A stretch of DNA of 61,252 nt from Deltaproteobacteria bacterium (GTDB lineage Bacteria > Myxococcota_A > Polyangia > Polyangiales > JADJMO01): positions 1 through 61,252 of the forward strand of contig JACPFM010000070.1 in NCBI GenBank assembly GCA_016182965.1, written 5' to 3'. The stretch's first letter is position 1. Each line of letters begins with the position of its first letter. Position numbers and translations under genes: made by a program. Below are positions 51,089-61,216 of the stretch, in pieces. The notes under the pieces are model-generated. The model had not been told where the DNA came from. It searched no databases and saw only the letters and a program-made list of their open reading frames with translations.

Positions 51089-54015
51089 GCCCGCCGGTCT
51101 CGCAGCGCATCCGCGCGAGCGTCCCCGCGCGTCCGAGCGGTCCGGCGCCGCGCAAGCCGCGCCCGTGGATCGCGCGCGTGCTGTTCGCGCTCGCCGTGCT
51201 CGGCGTCGGCGCGGTCGCCGTCTCGCTCTTCGTGAAGCTCGGCGTCCGCGGCGGCCCGGTGCTGCAGTGGAAGCGCGGCGAAGACACCTACGAGCTGCTC
51301 AGCCCGAAGATGCTCGGGCTGATCCTCCTCGCGCCGTACTTCCTCTACGTCACCGGCAAGTCGCTCGCCGATCTGCCGTGGCCGCAGCGGGTCCTGTCGT
51401 GGGTCCTGCGCACCGCCTTCGTCGTGCTGCTGGCCGTCGGCCTCGGCCGCGTCGCCAAGACGGCGTACTCGCACAAGGTCTGCACCGTCCACGTGGTCGA
51501 CGTGAGCGAGAGCGTCCCCGACGAGGCGCTCGCCGACGCGCAGGCCGCGATCGAGAGGGCGTGGAACGAGCGCGGCGAAGGAGAGGTGCGCGTGATCACC
51601 TTCGCGGTCCGCCCGCGGGTGATCGCCGCGACCGATCCAGCCGATCCGAAGCTCCCGTCCCCGAAGATCGAGCGGCACGACGCGCCCGGCGAGCGCGTGC
51701 ACGGCGCCGGCTCCAACGTGCAGGCCGCGCTGCAGCTCGCCTACGGCCTGTTCCCGCAAGGCTACCTGAAGCGCGTCGTCCTCTACAGCGACGGCGTGCA
51801 GACGGCCGGCGACGCGCTCGCCGAGGCGGGCCGCGCGCGCGAGTTCGGCGTCCGGCTGTACACGGTGCCCTACAAACGGCCGGTGCCCGCGGAGGTCGCC
51901 GTCCGCGAGCTGCGCGTTCCCTCGAAGATCAAGGTCGGCGAGGCGTTCGAGCTGCGCGCGATCATCTTCTCCAACCGCCCCGCCAAGGTGCGCGCCCGTC
52001 TGTACCAGGGCGAGGCGCTCAACGGCCTCGACGGCATCCGCGATCTCGATCTGAAGCCGGGCGAGAACGACGTCGCCTTCAAGAGCGTGGTGCGCGTGCC
52101 GGGCAGCGTGACCTACGCGCTCGACGTCGAGCCGCTCGGCGTGCTCACCGCCGCGCCCGCCGCGTCGGGCTCCGCCGCGACGGCCGGGTCCGCGCCGCCG
52201 CCCGCTGCCTCCGCGGTCGCCTCGGTCGCGCCGGCGCCGGGCAAGCCCGGTCCCAAGCCCGGCCTCGATCGCTTCGTCGAGAACAACAAGTACGCGGTGA
52301 CCGTGGCGGTGCCCGGCCGTCCCAGCGTGCTCTACGTCGAGGGCGATCAGGGCCACGGCAGCTACCTCACCAACGCGCTGGTCGCGCAGGAGTTCGAGGT
52401 CGATCTCCGCGGACCGGACGGCATCCCGACCTCGCTCAAGGAGATCGAGCGCTACGACTTCGTGGTCCTCAGCGACGTCTCGGCCGATCGCGTGAGCTAC
52501 GCGCAGCAGGACCTGCTCGAGTCGTACGTGAAGGACCTCGGCGGCGGGTTCCTCATGGCCGGCGGCCAGAACTCGTTCGGCCTCGGCGGATGGAGGCACA
52601 CCAAGATCGAGAAGATCCTCCCGGTGCGCATGGACGCCGAGAAGAAGAAGGATCAGCCGTCCATCGCGCTCTGCCTGGTCATCGACCGCTCCGGCTCGAT
52701 GAGCGGCCAGAAGATCGAGATGGCCAAGGAGGCCGCCAAGGCGACCGCCGAGGTCCTCTCGCCCGACGACTACATCGAGGTCATCGCGTTCGACAGCCAG
52801 CCGCAGCGGCTCGTGCGCATGCAGAGCGCGCGCAACCGCATGCGCATCCTCAGCGACATCTCGCGCCTGACGCCCAACGGCGGCACCGACATCTTCCCGG
52901 CCATGCAGATGGCCAACGACGATCTCGCCCTGGTCCCCGCCAAGCGCAAGCACGTCATCCTGCTCTCCGACGGCGAGGCGCCGATCGGCGGGATCAAGGA
53001 GCTCGTGCAGGACATGGTCAGCGAGGGCATGACCGCGTCGGCGGTGGCCCTCGGCGAGGACGCCGACAAGAACCTCATGAAGATGGTCGCCGAGACCGGC
53101 GGCGGCCGCTTCTACTTCGTCAAGGATCCCAACGCGCTGCCGCGCATCTTCACCAAGGAGACGGAGCTCGTCTCCAAGTCGAGCGCGATCGACGAGTACT
53201 TCCAGCCGACGCTCGTCTCGATGGCCGACTTCATCCGCGGCCTCGACGTCGAGGGCTCGCCCTACCTGCACGGCTACGTGGCCACGCAGCTGAAGCCCGC
53301 GCCCGCGCAGCTGGTGCTCACGCCCGGCGAGCACGAGGAGCCGCTGCTCGCGCGCTGGCGCGTCGGCCTCGGGTGGACGCTCGCCTGGACGAGCGACGTC
53401 AAGAACCTCTGGGCCGTCGAGTGGCTGCGTTGGGCGCAGTACCCGCAGTTCTGGGGGCAGCTGGTGCGCGAGCACATGCGCCAGAAGAAGCGCCAGCAGC
53501 TCGACATGAAGGTCGAGCTGATCGACGGCGTGGTGAAGGCGTCCGTCGACGCGATCGGCGGCGACGATCGCTTCCAGAACGGCTACGAGGGCAAGGTCAC
53601 GATCATCGGCCCCGCCCCGAAGGCCGACAAGGTCGTGGTGCCGCTGCAGCAGGTCGCCCCCGGGCGCTACGAGGCGAAGCACGTCCTCGATCAGTTCGGG
53701 TCGTTCGTGCTCACCGGCGATCTGACCTCGAGCGGCGCCACCGTCGCCGAGTCGTTCGGCCACGTGAGCAACCCCTACCCGCGCGAGTACGCCGCCTTCG
53801 AGCCCGACCTGCCGCTGATGTCACGCCTCGCCGCCGCGACCGGCGGCGGCATGGACGCCTCGCTCGCCGCGATCGTCGACCCGGCCGGCGAGAAGATCAG
53901 CTACCACGAGGACCTCTGGCAGAAGTTCGTGAAGCTGGCGATCATCGTGTTCGTGATCGATCTGGCCATCCGTCGCGTCCGCCTGTTCGACCGCAAGTTC
54001 AGGGCGGCGGCGTAG
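51085..54015 (+). CDS. Membrane protein with two VWA domains and a glutamine-amidotransferase-like domain
   Basis: A 976-residue protein. Membrane helices are near 30-50, 76-90 and 107-122. VWA-1 starts at about 134 (VHVVDVSESV, an incomplete MIDAS). An Ala/Pro linker (355-392) leads to a class-I glutamine-amidotransferase-like domain (413-515: VLYVEGDQGHGSYLTNAL, GGGFLMAGGQNSFGLGGW); no obvious catalytic Cys sits at the nucleophile place (GGQNS). VWA-2 has the full MIDAS DRSGSM (534-539) and TPNGGTDIF. The last helix is near 943-960. ATG 51085 overlaps the previous stop (ATGA) and has GGAGGG 8 nt upstream. Probably the largest membrane partner of the MoxR system. Confidence 0.88.
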   Translation: MSPPVSQRIRASVPARPSGPAPRKPRPWIARVLFALAVLGVGAVAVSLFVKLGVRGGPVLQWKRGEDTYELLSPKMLGLILLAPYFLYVTGKSLADLPWPQRVLSWVLRTAFVVLLAVGLGRVAKTAYSHKVCTVHVVDVSESVPDEALADAQAAIERAWNERGEGEVRVITFAVRPRVIAATDPADPKLPSPKIERHDAPGERVHGAGSNVQAALQLAYGLFPQGYLKRVVLYSDGVQTAGDALAEAGRAREFGVRLYTVPYKRPVPAEVAVRELRVPSKIKVGEAFELRAIIFSNRPAKVRARLYQGEALNGLDGIRDLDLKPGENDVAFKSVVRVPGSVTYALDVEPLGVLTAAPAASGSAATAGSAPPPAASAVASVAPAPGKPGPKPGLDRFVENNKYAVTVAVPGRPSVLYVEGDQGHGSYLTNALVAQEFEVDLRGPDGIPTSLKEIERYDFVVLSDVSADRVSYAQQDLLESYVKDLGGGFLMAGGQNSFGLGGWRHTKIEKILPVRMDAEKKKDQPSIALCLVIDRSGSMSGQKIEMAKEAAKATAEVLSPDDYIEVIAFDSQPQRLVRMQSARNRMRILSDISRLTPNGGTDIFPAMQMANDDLALVPAKRKHVILLSDGEAPIGGIKELVQDMVSEGMTASAVALGEDADKNLMKMVAETGGGRFYFVKDPNALPRIFTKETELVSKSSAIDEYFQPTLVSMADFIRGLDVEGSPYLHGYVATQLKPAPAQLVLTPGEHEEPLLARWRVGLGWTLAWTSDVKNLWAVEWLRWAQYPQFWGQLVREHMRQKKRQQLDMKVELIDGVVKASVDAIGGDDRFQNGYEGKVTIIGPAPKADKVVVPLQQVAPGRYEAKHVLDQFGSFVLTGDLTSSGATVAESFGHVSNPYPREYAAFEPDLPLMSRLAAATGGGMDASLAAIVDPAGEKISYHEDLWQKFVKLAIIVFVIDLAIRRVRLFDRKFRAAA

Positions 54016-54026
54016 CATCGGGGAGA

Positions 54027-54182
54027 GGTCTAGAGTCTAGAGTCTAGAGTCTAGAGTCCGAGCCCCACAGCGTTCGCGTGCGCCTTCGCGTGCGCGTTCG
54101 CCTTCGCGTTCGCGTTCGCGTTCGCGCGCGCGTTCGCGTCCGCGTCTCTGGGCCCCTGACTCTAGACTCTAGACTCTAGACC
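54027..54182. repeat. Paired inverted heptamer arrays (AGTCTAG dialect) with TTCGCG hexamers inside
   Basis: Left arm 54027-54054: GGTCTAG, AGTCTAG x3, then AGTCCGA. Right arm 54162-54182: CTAGACT x2, CTAGACC. The middle (about 54071-54146) is made of imperfect hexamers of TTCGCG/TGCGCG type, a second kind of simple repeat. The gap (198 bp) separates the converging VWA and V4R genes. Confidence 0.88.
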
Positions 54183-54213
54183 CTGACTCCTCACAGACCT
54201 CGCGACCCGGCTC

Positions 54214-54792
54214 TCACCCGCGCACCGGCGTCATCGTCCGCGACTGCCGCTTGGGCAGCCACTTGATCTCGTACTCGCAGAAGCTCTCGCCGCGCCTCGT
54301 GCAGTGAAGCTGATCGACGCGGGGCATCGTCACGGCGGTGCCTCGGACGAACTCGAGCAGCGCGCCCTCCTGCATCACGCAGTTGAACGTCTGCGTGCGG
54401 CGGAGTATCACGCGGCCCTCGGTGGAGTCGAGGAGCTCCCAGCCGCGCTTCTTCGGGTCCTGGATGGTGACGAGCACCGCGCGCGCCAGCGCCGCGAGCG
54501 CCTCGGTGGGCCCGGCGTCGGGGGCGATCGCGCCTTCGCGGCGCAGGCGCATGAAGGCGCTGCGTCCGATGGAGGCGCCGGCGGCGCGCAGGTGCGCCGC
54601 CCCGAGGTTGTCTTCGATCCACGCGCACACGTCGTTGTAGAGCGCGATCGGCGCGTGGGGGCGCGACGCGGGATCGATGTCGCGGACCATCTCGAACAGC
54701 GGCGCGCACAGCCGCTCCATGCCCCGGAACGGCTCGATCACCGTCAGGACGAGGCTGGCGTTCAGCGTGACTCCCGCCGTCGATTCGTCCAT
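54214..54792 (-). CDS. V4R/heme-NO-binding-like small sensor protein
   Basis: A 192-residue soluble protein. The C-terminal half has the pattern of V4R (4-vinyl reductase) domains: GWELLDSTEGRVILRRTQTF, EGALLEFVRG and the closing CTRRGESFCEYEIKWL, where two Cys and the final beta strand are typical. V4R-type domains bind small hydrocarbons or haem-like ligands in regulators. No output domain is seen. The ATG at 54792 is preferred; no clear Shine-Dalgarno is present. It is divergent from the PP2C-cNMP gene. The assignment is by pattern and moderately sure. Confidence 0.65.
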   Translation of the reverse strand: MDESTAGVTLNASLVLTVIEPFRGMERLCAPLFEMVRDIDPASRPHAPIALYNDVCAWIEDNLGAAHLRAAGASIGRSAFMRLRREGAIAPDAGPTEALAALARAVLVTIQDPKKRGWELLDSTEGRVILRRTQTFNCVMQEGALLEFVRGTAVTMPRVDQLHCTRRGESFCEYEIKWLPKRQSRTMTPVRG

Positions 54793-55221
54793 CGAACGAA
54801 TCGGATCGTCACCCGGGTTCGAGGCCTCGGCAAGCGTTCCGTGAGGGAATCGCCCACGGTCGAGCAACGCTCGCGCTCCCCCGCGCACCTCGTCTTTCGG
54901 TGGCCTCGGGCGATGCGCCATCTGGTGTCGCGCGTGACGGTACCGCGGGCGCGGTGAGCCGCCTGCGCCCTGGTTCGACCGTGAAGCGCGTGCCCCGTCG
55001 GCAAGGACGCGCCAGGCAACGTGGCGACCGTCGGCGTCGAGCGGTCGTTCGTCGACCGTTCGGGCGAGCGACGTCACCAAGCGCGACCTGAACGCGACAC
55101 GCGGCGGGTCCAACGGCCCCGGCCCTCGCGGAGACGTCGGCCCCGGCGAGGGCCCGAGGGTCGGCACGACCAGCGCTCTTGGGCCAGCGCGCACCCCGTG
55201 ATACCAGGGAAGGCAGCGACG
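54793..55221. other. 429-bp divergent gap without gene
   Basis: No coding signal or heptamer array was found. It holds an inverted repeat GGCCCTCGC (55121-55129) / GCGAGGGCC (55146-55154) with a 16-nt loop, about 70 bp before the PP2C-cNMP start. It presumably contains the promoters of both flanking genes; none could be defined. Confidence 0.4.
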
Positions 55222-56542
<1,321 letters not shown>

Positions 56543-56550
<8 letters not shown>

Positions 56551-57529
56551 TCCGTCGAAGAGCGCGTTGATGGCGACGATCCTCGTCGGCGCCGGGACCG
56601 TGGCCGCGATCGACGGGTGCCGGCCGCGCGGCCACGACGTCGCGCTCGCCGACTCCACCCCGGGCATCACGGCCGACTCCGACGCGCCACCTACGAGCAC
56701 GCCGACGACCTCCGCGTCGGTCGTGGCCCCGAATGCCGACGCCGCGCCGTGCTCGGTCGCGACGGCGAGCTACCCGGCCGGCGGCGGGCCCGCGCTCGGC
56801 GAGGACCTGTCGCGCGCCCCCGTGCCGCTGCGGGTGCCCGACGGCGCGTCGCTGACCATCGCCGTCCGCGCCACCGGCCATCAGGTGCTGGTGAAGGGGC
56901 CGGCGGTGCTCCGCGCCTGCACCGCCGACGATCCCGAGGTCATCCTCCTCGCCAACGGCTTCGTCTCGACCGACGGCGCCGCGCCGGTCCGACCGGGCGC
57001 CGAGCTGTTCGTCGCCACTCCGTCGTTCGTCGCGATCGTCTCGCGCGCGACCATGCGCGTCCGCGCCGCCGCCGCCAACGGAGCGTGGGAGGTCGACGAC
57101 GGCGAGGTCACCATCACGAACCTCGACCAGCCGAAGCTGGTGGTGGGCAAGGACCGCGGGAGCCTCAAGCGCTACGAGGAGGGCGGCGTGCTGGTCACGC
57201 GCTGTGGCGTCCAGGCGGCGGCGGCGGCCGCCGCCGAGCGGATGCTCCACGGCCTCGAGCTCGGCGACGCTGCAGCTCCGCTTCCGTCGGCCTCCGTCGG
57301 CATCCTGACCATGCGCCGGACCAAGCTCGCACGCGAGCGGGTCCTCGATTGTGCGTTCGCCGAGGCGTTCGCGCTGTCGTGCGATTGGCTCTCGGGCGAG
57401 GCCGATGCGGCGGTCCCGGGCTGCGCGGCGGGCGGATATCTCCGCGTTCGCGAGCACGAAGCCAAGGCGATCGTCTCCGGGCCGATCCCCCCGGGGGCGC
57501 CGCCGCCCAAGCCTTCGGCCTCCCCCTGA
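56543..57529 (+). CDS. Putative lipoprotein, possibly FecR-like
   Basis: A 328-residue protein starting with GTG inside the end of the PP2C-cNMP gene (8-bp overlap). A hydrophobic segment MATILVGAGTVAAIDGC places a possible lipobox Cys at residue 26; the lipobox is not ideal. A Thr/Ser/Pro linker follows, then a beta-rich region at about 95-205 (VPLRVPDGASLTIAVRATG, GAWEVDDGEVTI) reminiscent of FecR-like domains that sense or line the periplasm. The C-terminal part has several Cys and an Ala run. Because it is coupled to the phosphatase gene, a signalling role is possible. Function not recognised. Confidence 0.7.
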
Positions 57530-57600
57530 TCATGCGCGCACCTCCGGCGCGGCGCGCCTCGCGTCCCCGAGCTTCGCGACCGCCGCCCACGCACGACGGG

Positions 57601-57617
57601 CGCCTCGTTTGGAGGCG
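57601..57617. terminator. Short hairpin between the lipoprotein and the next gene
   Basis: CGCCTC-GTTTG-GAGGCG is a 6-bp perfect stem, 72 bp after the lipoprotein stop and upstream of a probable promoter. It could end the PP2C-lipoprotein transcript; there is no T-run. Confidence 0.35.
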
Positions 57618-57644
57618 TGACGAGGAGCGGGAGCGGAAGACTCG

Positions 57645-57672
57645 TTGACAGCACCTTCCGCAGGTCGATAGC
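57645..57672 (+). promoter_or_regulatory. Sigma70-like promoter for the outer-membrane protein gene
   Basis: A perfect -35 TTGACA (57645-57650), 16-bp spacer, and GATAGC (57667-57672) as a partial -10. The ATG of the downstream gene is 18 bp further. This is the best -35 box in the window. Confidence 0.5.
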
Positions 57673-57690
57673 GTGCGGAGGTCCCGTCCC

Positions 57691-59283
57691 ATGACCTCGC
57701 GAAGGCTCACGACGATCACGGGTCGCTCTGCGACCCTCCTAGCGCTGTTCGCGGGCGTTTCGCTGCATGCGCGCGGTGCGCGCGCCGACGAGCCGCTCAA
57801 GCCCACCGAACCGACGCTCATGTCGGAGCCCGGCGAGGTCGTCGACGTCGTCGACGCCTTCGACACCGAGAAGGGCGACCCGTTCGATTTGAACCTGTCG
57901 CTCGGCTTCCACCAGAGCTGGGAGCGCGGGAAGATCCGCCGCGAGAGCTACATCGGCCCCGACGATCAGACCTCCACCGGCGGGTTCGTCTCGAACATCG
58001 AGAACATCGCGAACTACAAGCACACCGTGTCGACGCTCAACATGCGCGCCGACGTCGGTCTGTACAAAGACCTCGCGCTGTTCTTCCGCGTCCCGCTGAT
58101 CCTCGCCGACGACCGTTCGCTCAGCGAGCTCGATGGGTCGGGCAAGCCGGTCAACGCGGCGTTCGGCCGCGTCGCCGATCCGGCCACCGGCGATCCGATG
58201 TTCAAGGTGCCGTTCAACTCGCCCACGCGCAGCGGCGTCGACTACATCGCGGCCGGCCTTCGCTGGAGCGTGTTCAACCACACGCGTGATCTCACCAAGC
58301 CCACCTGGACGTGGGAGGTCGAAGGGCGCTTCGGCGTCGGCGAGCCGCTGCACGCGTGCAACGCCAACCCCGAAAAGATCCCCGACGCCGCGTACGCCGC
58401 GGCCGGCTCGTCCACGCGCGGCGGCACCTACCCGGAGTGCCCCGGGCTGACCAGCGATCCCGACCAGGCGCCGCTCAACGGCGCCGACGGCCGCTGGTAC
58501 CGCAACCCGAACCTCGCCGGCCGCAAGCCGGGCATCTCGCGCGGCACCAACGCCATCCGCGTCGGCACGCTGTTCAGCAACCGCTTCCGGTACGTCGAGC
58601 CCTACGGCGGCTTCTGGTTCATGGCCGAGTGGCAGAAGTCGGGTACCGACATCGGCAACTACGGCGACATCGAGGGGATCATCACCAACCGCCCGCCGCT
58701 CCGCGGCGGCCTCGCCGGCGGCCTGATGCTCCACCCGTGGGAGAACCGCGAGCAGTACCAGCGGTTCACCATCGATCTGCGCTTCGATGCGCAGTACGTC
58801 TCGCAGGGCCGCGACTACACGCCGCTCTTCGACGCGCTCGGCTCGTCGAATGCGACGTCGCTCGTCGCGCCGAACCCGGCCGAGTACCGCACCGGCGACA
58901 TCGATCCCGCCACGGGCCAGCCCAAGAGCGTCGGCAACTACCGCAAGCCCTTCGCGTTCACCGGCGTCACCGACGTCGAGGCGCACGGCATCTTCGGCGG
59001 GCATGTCGGCTTCATCGTGCAGGCCGCGCAGTACATCCGCTTCAACATCGGCGGCGGTGTCTCGTACGTGCAGTCGCACCTGGTCAGCGCGTCCGACGCG
59101 TGCAACCCCGACTTCACGCCGAGCCAGGGCGCCGCGGGCCGCTGCCGCACCGGCGGCACCGGAAACGTGACCGGCGCGCCGAACCCGAATCACCGGCCGG
59201 TGATCGATCTGCCCGGTCGGAGGTTCCGCGTCGCCGAAACCTTCATCTGGGACGCGTGGGTATCCGGCACCGTGATGTTCTGA
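57691..59283 (+). CDS. Predicted outer-membrane beta-barrel protein
   Basis: A 530-residue protein with a signal peptide (SATLLALFAGVSLHARGARA, cleavage near residue 34). The rest is Tyr/Phe/Gly/Arg-rich with alternating strands (FDLNLSLGFHQSWERGKIRR, YVEPYGGFWFMAEWQKSG, YIRFNIGGGVSYVQSHLVS) and a hydrophobic C-terminal strand WDAWVSGTVMF ending in Phe, the usual Bam signal. Four Cys in loops may form disulphides. No known transporter family was recognised. ATG 57691 is preferred over GTG 57673 because it directly precedes the signal peptide. It overlaps the next gene by 28 bp. Confidence 0.82.
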   Translation: MTSRRLTTITGRSATLLALFAGVSLHARGARADEPLKPTEPTLMSEPGEVVDVVDAFDTEKGDPFDLNLSLGFHQSWERGKIRRESYIGPDDQTSTGGFVSNIENIANYKHTVSTLNMRADVGLYKDLALFFRVPLILADDRSLSELDGSGKPVNAAFGRVADPATGDPMFKVPFNSPTRSGVDYIAAGLRWSVFNHTRDLTKPTWTWEVEGRFGVGEPLHACNANPEKIPDAAYAAAGSSTRGGTYPECPGLTSDPDQAPLNGADGRWYRNPNLAGRKPGISRGTNAIRVGTLFSNRFRYVEPYGGFWFMAEWQKSGTDIGNYGDIEGIITNRPPLRGGLAGGLMLHPWENREQYQRFTIDLRFDAQYVSQGRDYTPLFDALGSSNATSLVAPNPAEYRTGDIDPATGQPKSVGNYRKPFAFTGVTDVEAHGIFGGHVGFIVQAAQYIRFNIGGGVSYVQSHLVSASDACNPDFTPSQGAAGRCRTGGTGNVTGAPNPNHRPVIDLPGRRFRVAETFIWDAWVSGTVMF

Positions 59284-60683
59284 CGGCCCTTCTGGCCGCC
59301 TGCCCGCTCGTCTTCGCGAGCGGTGTGCGCGCCGACGCGCCCGCAGCGCCGCCTGCGCCTGCGCCTGGGGATCCGTCGGCGATCGCCGGTCCGGAGATCG
59401 TCGCGCACGCGGTGATCGGGCCGGTGCTCACCACCGACGGCGCGACCGCGAAGGGCGATCGCGAGATCTCCTTCCGCAAGGTGCTCGCGACCGAGCCGCT
59501 CGCCGCGCGCGCGCGCGAGGTGGAGCTCGCGCTCCGCGGGGCCGCGCAGGATCTCGGGCTCGCGGTCGATTTCGGCTCCCCGCTCCAGGGCGACGGCGTC
59601 CGCGACGCCGATCTGATCAAGAGCGCCGCCGCAGGCCTCTGGGTGATCTCGCCGCGCCTCGAGCAGATCGGCGGCGACTCGTTCGTGCTGCGCATGGTCG
59701 CCGTGCCGCCGAAGTCGCCCGCGATGCTGGTGCGCGTCGATCGCACCGACGGCGCGCACCTCGCCGCGCGGGCCACGGTGATCCTCCGCGACTTCGTGCA
59801 GATGAAGCTCGGTCCCTCGGGCGCCGCGATCGCGCCCGACGAGTCCCCGCCGCCGCCCGAGGAGGAGCACCGACGCTCCAAAGGGCGCCCGGTCCTCGCG
59901 GTCTCCTCGACGCTCTTCGGCCTCTACACCGCGTTCGCGATCCACCGCGTGTCGGGGCGCGACGATCCGCGCCTGCTCTACCCGTTGCTGGCGCTCGGGA
60001 GCGGCCTCGGCCTCGGCGCGTCGCTGCTCGTGGCCGACGAGTGGAACGTCACCCCGGCCGACGCCTGGACGATCGCCGCGGGCTCGTGGTGGGGCGTGGT
60101 CGCCGGCCTGAACTGGGCGGCGGGCCGCGACGTCCACCCGGCCGACGATCGCTACGCGTGGGGCCTCGCGGGAGGTCTGGTCGGCACCACGGTGGCGACC
60201 GCGTGGACCGCGGTGAAGCGCTTCGACGACGGCGGCGCGACGCTCGTGCACTCCGGCGCCGCGCTCGGCACGTTCACCGGCGGGGTCACCGACCTGCTCG
60301 TCCGGGGGACGCTCGACGCGAGTCCGGCATCCGGCGCGGGCGTCGGCGCGGCGGCCGGTTTCCTTGGCGGCAGCGTGCTCGCCTCGTTCCTCAAGACCTC
60401 CGCCCAGCGCGTGATGCTGGTGGACCTCGGGGCCGGCCTTGGCGCGCTGGCGGGCGCCTCCGTGGCGAGCCCGCTGGTGTTCGAGACCGACTCCGGGCCG
60501 AAGACCCGCTGGTTCCTCGCGAGCGTCCTCGGCGGCACCGTGCTCGGCGGTTCGGTCGCCTGGCTGCTGACCCGCGAGAGCCCTCCGCCCAAGCCCTCCG
60601 CCACCCGCCTGGTCCCGACCATCGCGGCCATGGGCACCCCGGAGCTCCCCGCCTACGGCGCAGGCATCGCCGGCCTCTTCTGA
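59256..60683 (+). CDS. Membrane protein with multiple Gly-rich helices
   Basis: A 475-residue protein of unknown family. GTG 59256, inside the preceding gene (28-bp overlap), gives an Arg-containing signal peptide (TALLAACPLVFASGVRA, cleavage near residue 27); there is no ATG that would keep it. Residues 30-190 look like a periplasmic domain with Pro-rich end. From about 200 on there are about eight hydrophobic, Gly/Ala-rich segments (LLALGSGLGLGASLLVAD, WGLAGGLVGTTVATAWTAV, FLASVLGGTVLGGSVAWLL), which could be helices or a glycine-rich membrane domain. Coupled to the beta-barrel gene. Its stop codon TGA is the start of a heptamer array. Confidence 0.7.
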   Translation: MGIRHRDVLTALLAACPLVFASGVRADAPAAPPAPAPGDPSAIAGPEIVAHAVIGPVLTTDGATAKGDREISFRKVLATEPLAARAREVELALRGAAQDLGLAVDFGSPLQGDGVRDADLIKSAAAGLWVISPRLEQIGGDSFVLRMVAVPPKSPAMLVRVDRTDGAHLAARATVILRDFVQMKLGPSGAAIAPDESPPPPEEEHRRSKGRPVLAVSSTLFGLYTAFAIHRVSGRDDPRLLYPLLALGSGLGLGASLLVADEWNVTPADAWTIAAGSWWGVVAGLNWAAGRDVHPADDRYAWGLAGGLVGTTVATAWTAVKRFDDGGATLVHSGAALGTFTGGVTDLLVRGTLDASPASGAGVGAAAGFLGGSVLASFLKTSAQRVMLVDLGAGLGALAGASVASPLVFETDSGPKTRWFLASVLGGTVLGGSVAWLLTRESPPPKPSATRLVPTIAAMGTPELPAYGAGIAGLF

Positions 60684-60717
60684 GTCGTCAGTCGTCAGTC
60701 GTCAGTCGTCAGTCCGT
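60683..60717. repeat. Direct heptamer array (AGTCGTC) starting in a stop codon
   Basis: AGTCGTC x4 then AGTCCGT, beginning with the A of the TGA stop of the preceding gene. Unlike the other elements, no GACGACT arm follows within the window. Instead a 36-bp tandem array and other repeats come next. The gap 60684-61252 (569 bp) contains no credible gene. Confidence 0.88.
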
Positions 60718-60720
60718 TGT

Positions 60721-60969
60721 CGCCGCACTCGCGGGCGGCTGGCGGCGTCGCCAGTATCGCCGCACTCGCAGGCGGCTGGCGGAGTCGCCAGGGTGCCGCA
60801 CTCGCAGGCGGCTGGCGCAGTCGCCGGGTCGCCGCACTCGCAGGGGGCTGGCGGAGTCGCCGGGTCGCCGCACTCGCAGGTGGCTGGCGCAGTCGCCAGG
60901 TCGCCGCACTCGCAGGCGGCTGGCGCAGTCGCCAGGTCGCCGCACTCGCAGGCGGCTGGCGCAGTCGCC
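60721..60969. repeat. 36-bp tandem repeat, about seven copies
   Basis: Unit CGCCGCACTCGCAGGCGGCT plus a further 16 bp (GGCGCAGTCGCCAGGT), at 60721, 60758, 60794, 60830, 60866, 60902 and 60938 (last one partial). The first two copies have 1 extra base or a changed end; the last ones are almost identical. There are no spacers, so it is not a CRISPR. Inside each unit TGGCG...CGCCA can pair, so each copy can form a small hairpin. Confidence 0.92.
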
Positions 60970-60974
60970 GCCGG

Positions 60975-61050
60975 TCGAACGTCGAAGGTCGAAGGTCGAA
61001 GCCCGAAACCCGAGACCGAGACCGAGACCCGAGACCCGAGACCCGAGACG
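60975..61050. repeat. Heptamer-type repeats GTCGAAG and CCGAGAC
   Basis: First GTCGAAC/GTCGAAG units (60975-60999), then about six units of CCGAGAC with 6- to 7-bp period (61006-61048). CCGAGAC is the complement of GTCTCGG and so related to the AGTCTCG units in the element before atpA. It may be the right-hand part of the element that begins at 60683. Confidence 0.7.
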
Positions 61051-61059
61051 ATCGGAGAG

Positions 61060-61216
61060 AGACAGCCCCCGAGGCTGTCTGGCGGGCATCAGGCAGCCGC
61101 AGCGGGGGATCGGGGGTGTGCCAACACCCCCGACGTGAGCCCGCGGCGCCGCGCAGCGCGCCGCGTGGCGAACCGCTGGTGGGGGGTGTCGGGGGGAGCG
61201 ACAGAGGCGCTCCCCC
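61060..61216. repeat. Three strong hairpins at the end of the window
   Basis: AGACAGCC-CCCGA-GGCTGTCT (61060-61080), CGGGGGTGT-GCCA-ACACCCCCG (61111-61132) and GGGGGAGCG-ACAGAGG-CGCTCCCCC (61192-61216) are all perfect. GGGGTGTCGGGGG-type words also occur around 61183-61195. They may be a structured RNA 3' end or another intergenic repeat family; the window ends shortly after. Confidence 0.65.

Noticed and set aside
54071..54146. Tandem TTCGCG tract as a coding or phase-variable region
   Set aside because: It lies within an intergenic element between converging genes, so changes in copy number would not affect a reading frame or a promoter.
60721..60969. CRISPR array
   Set aside because: Units follow each other directly without unique spacers, and there is no cas gene.
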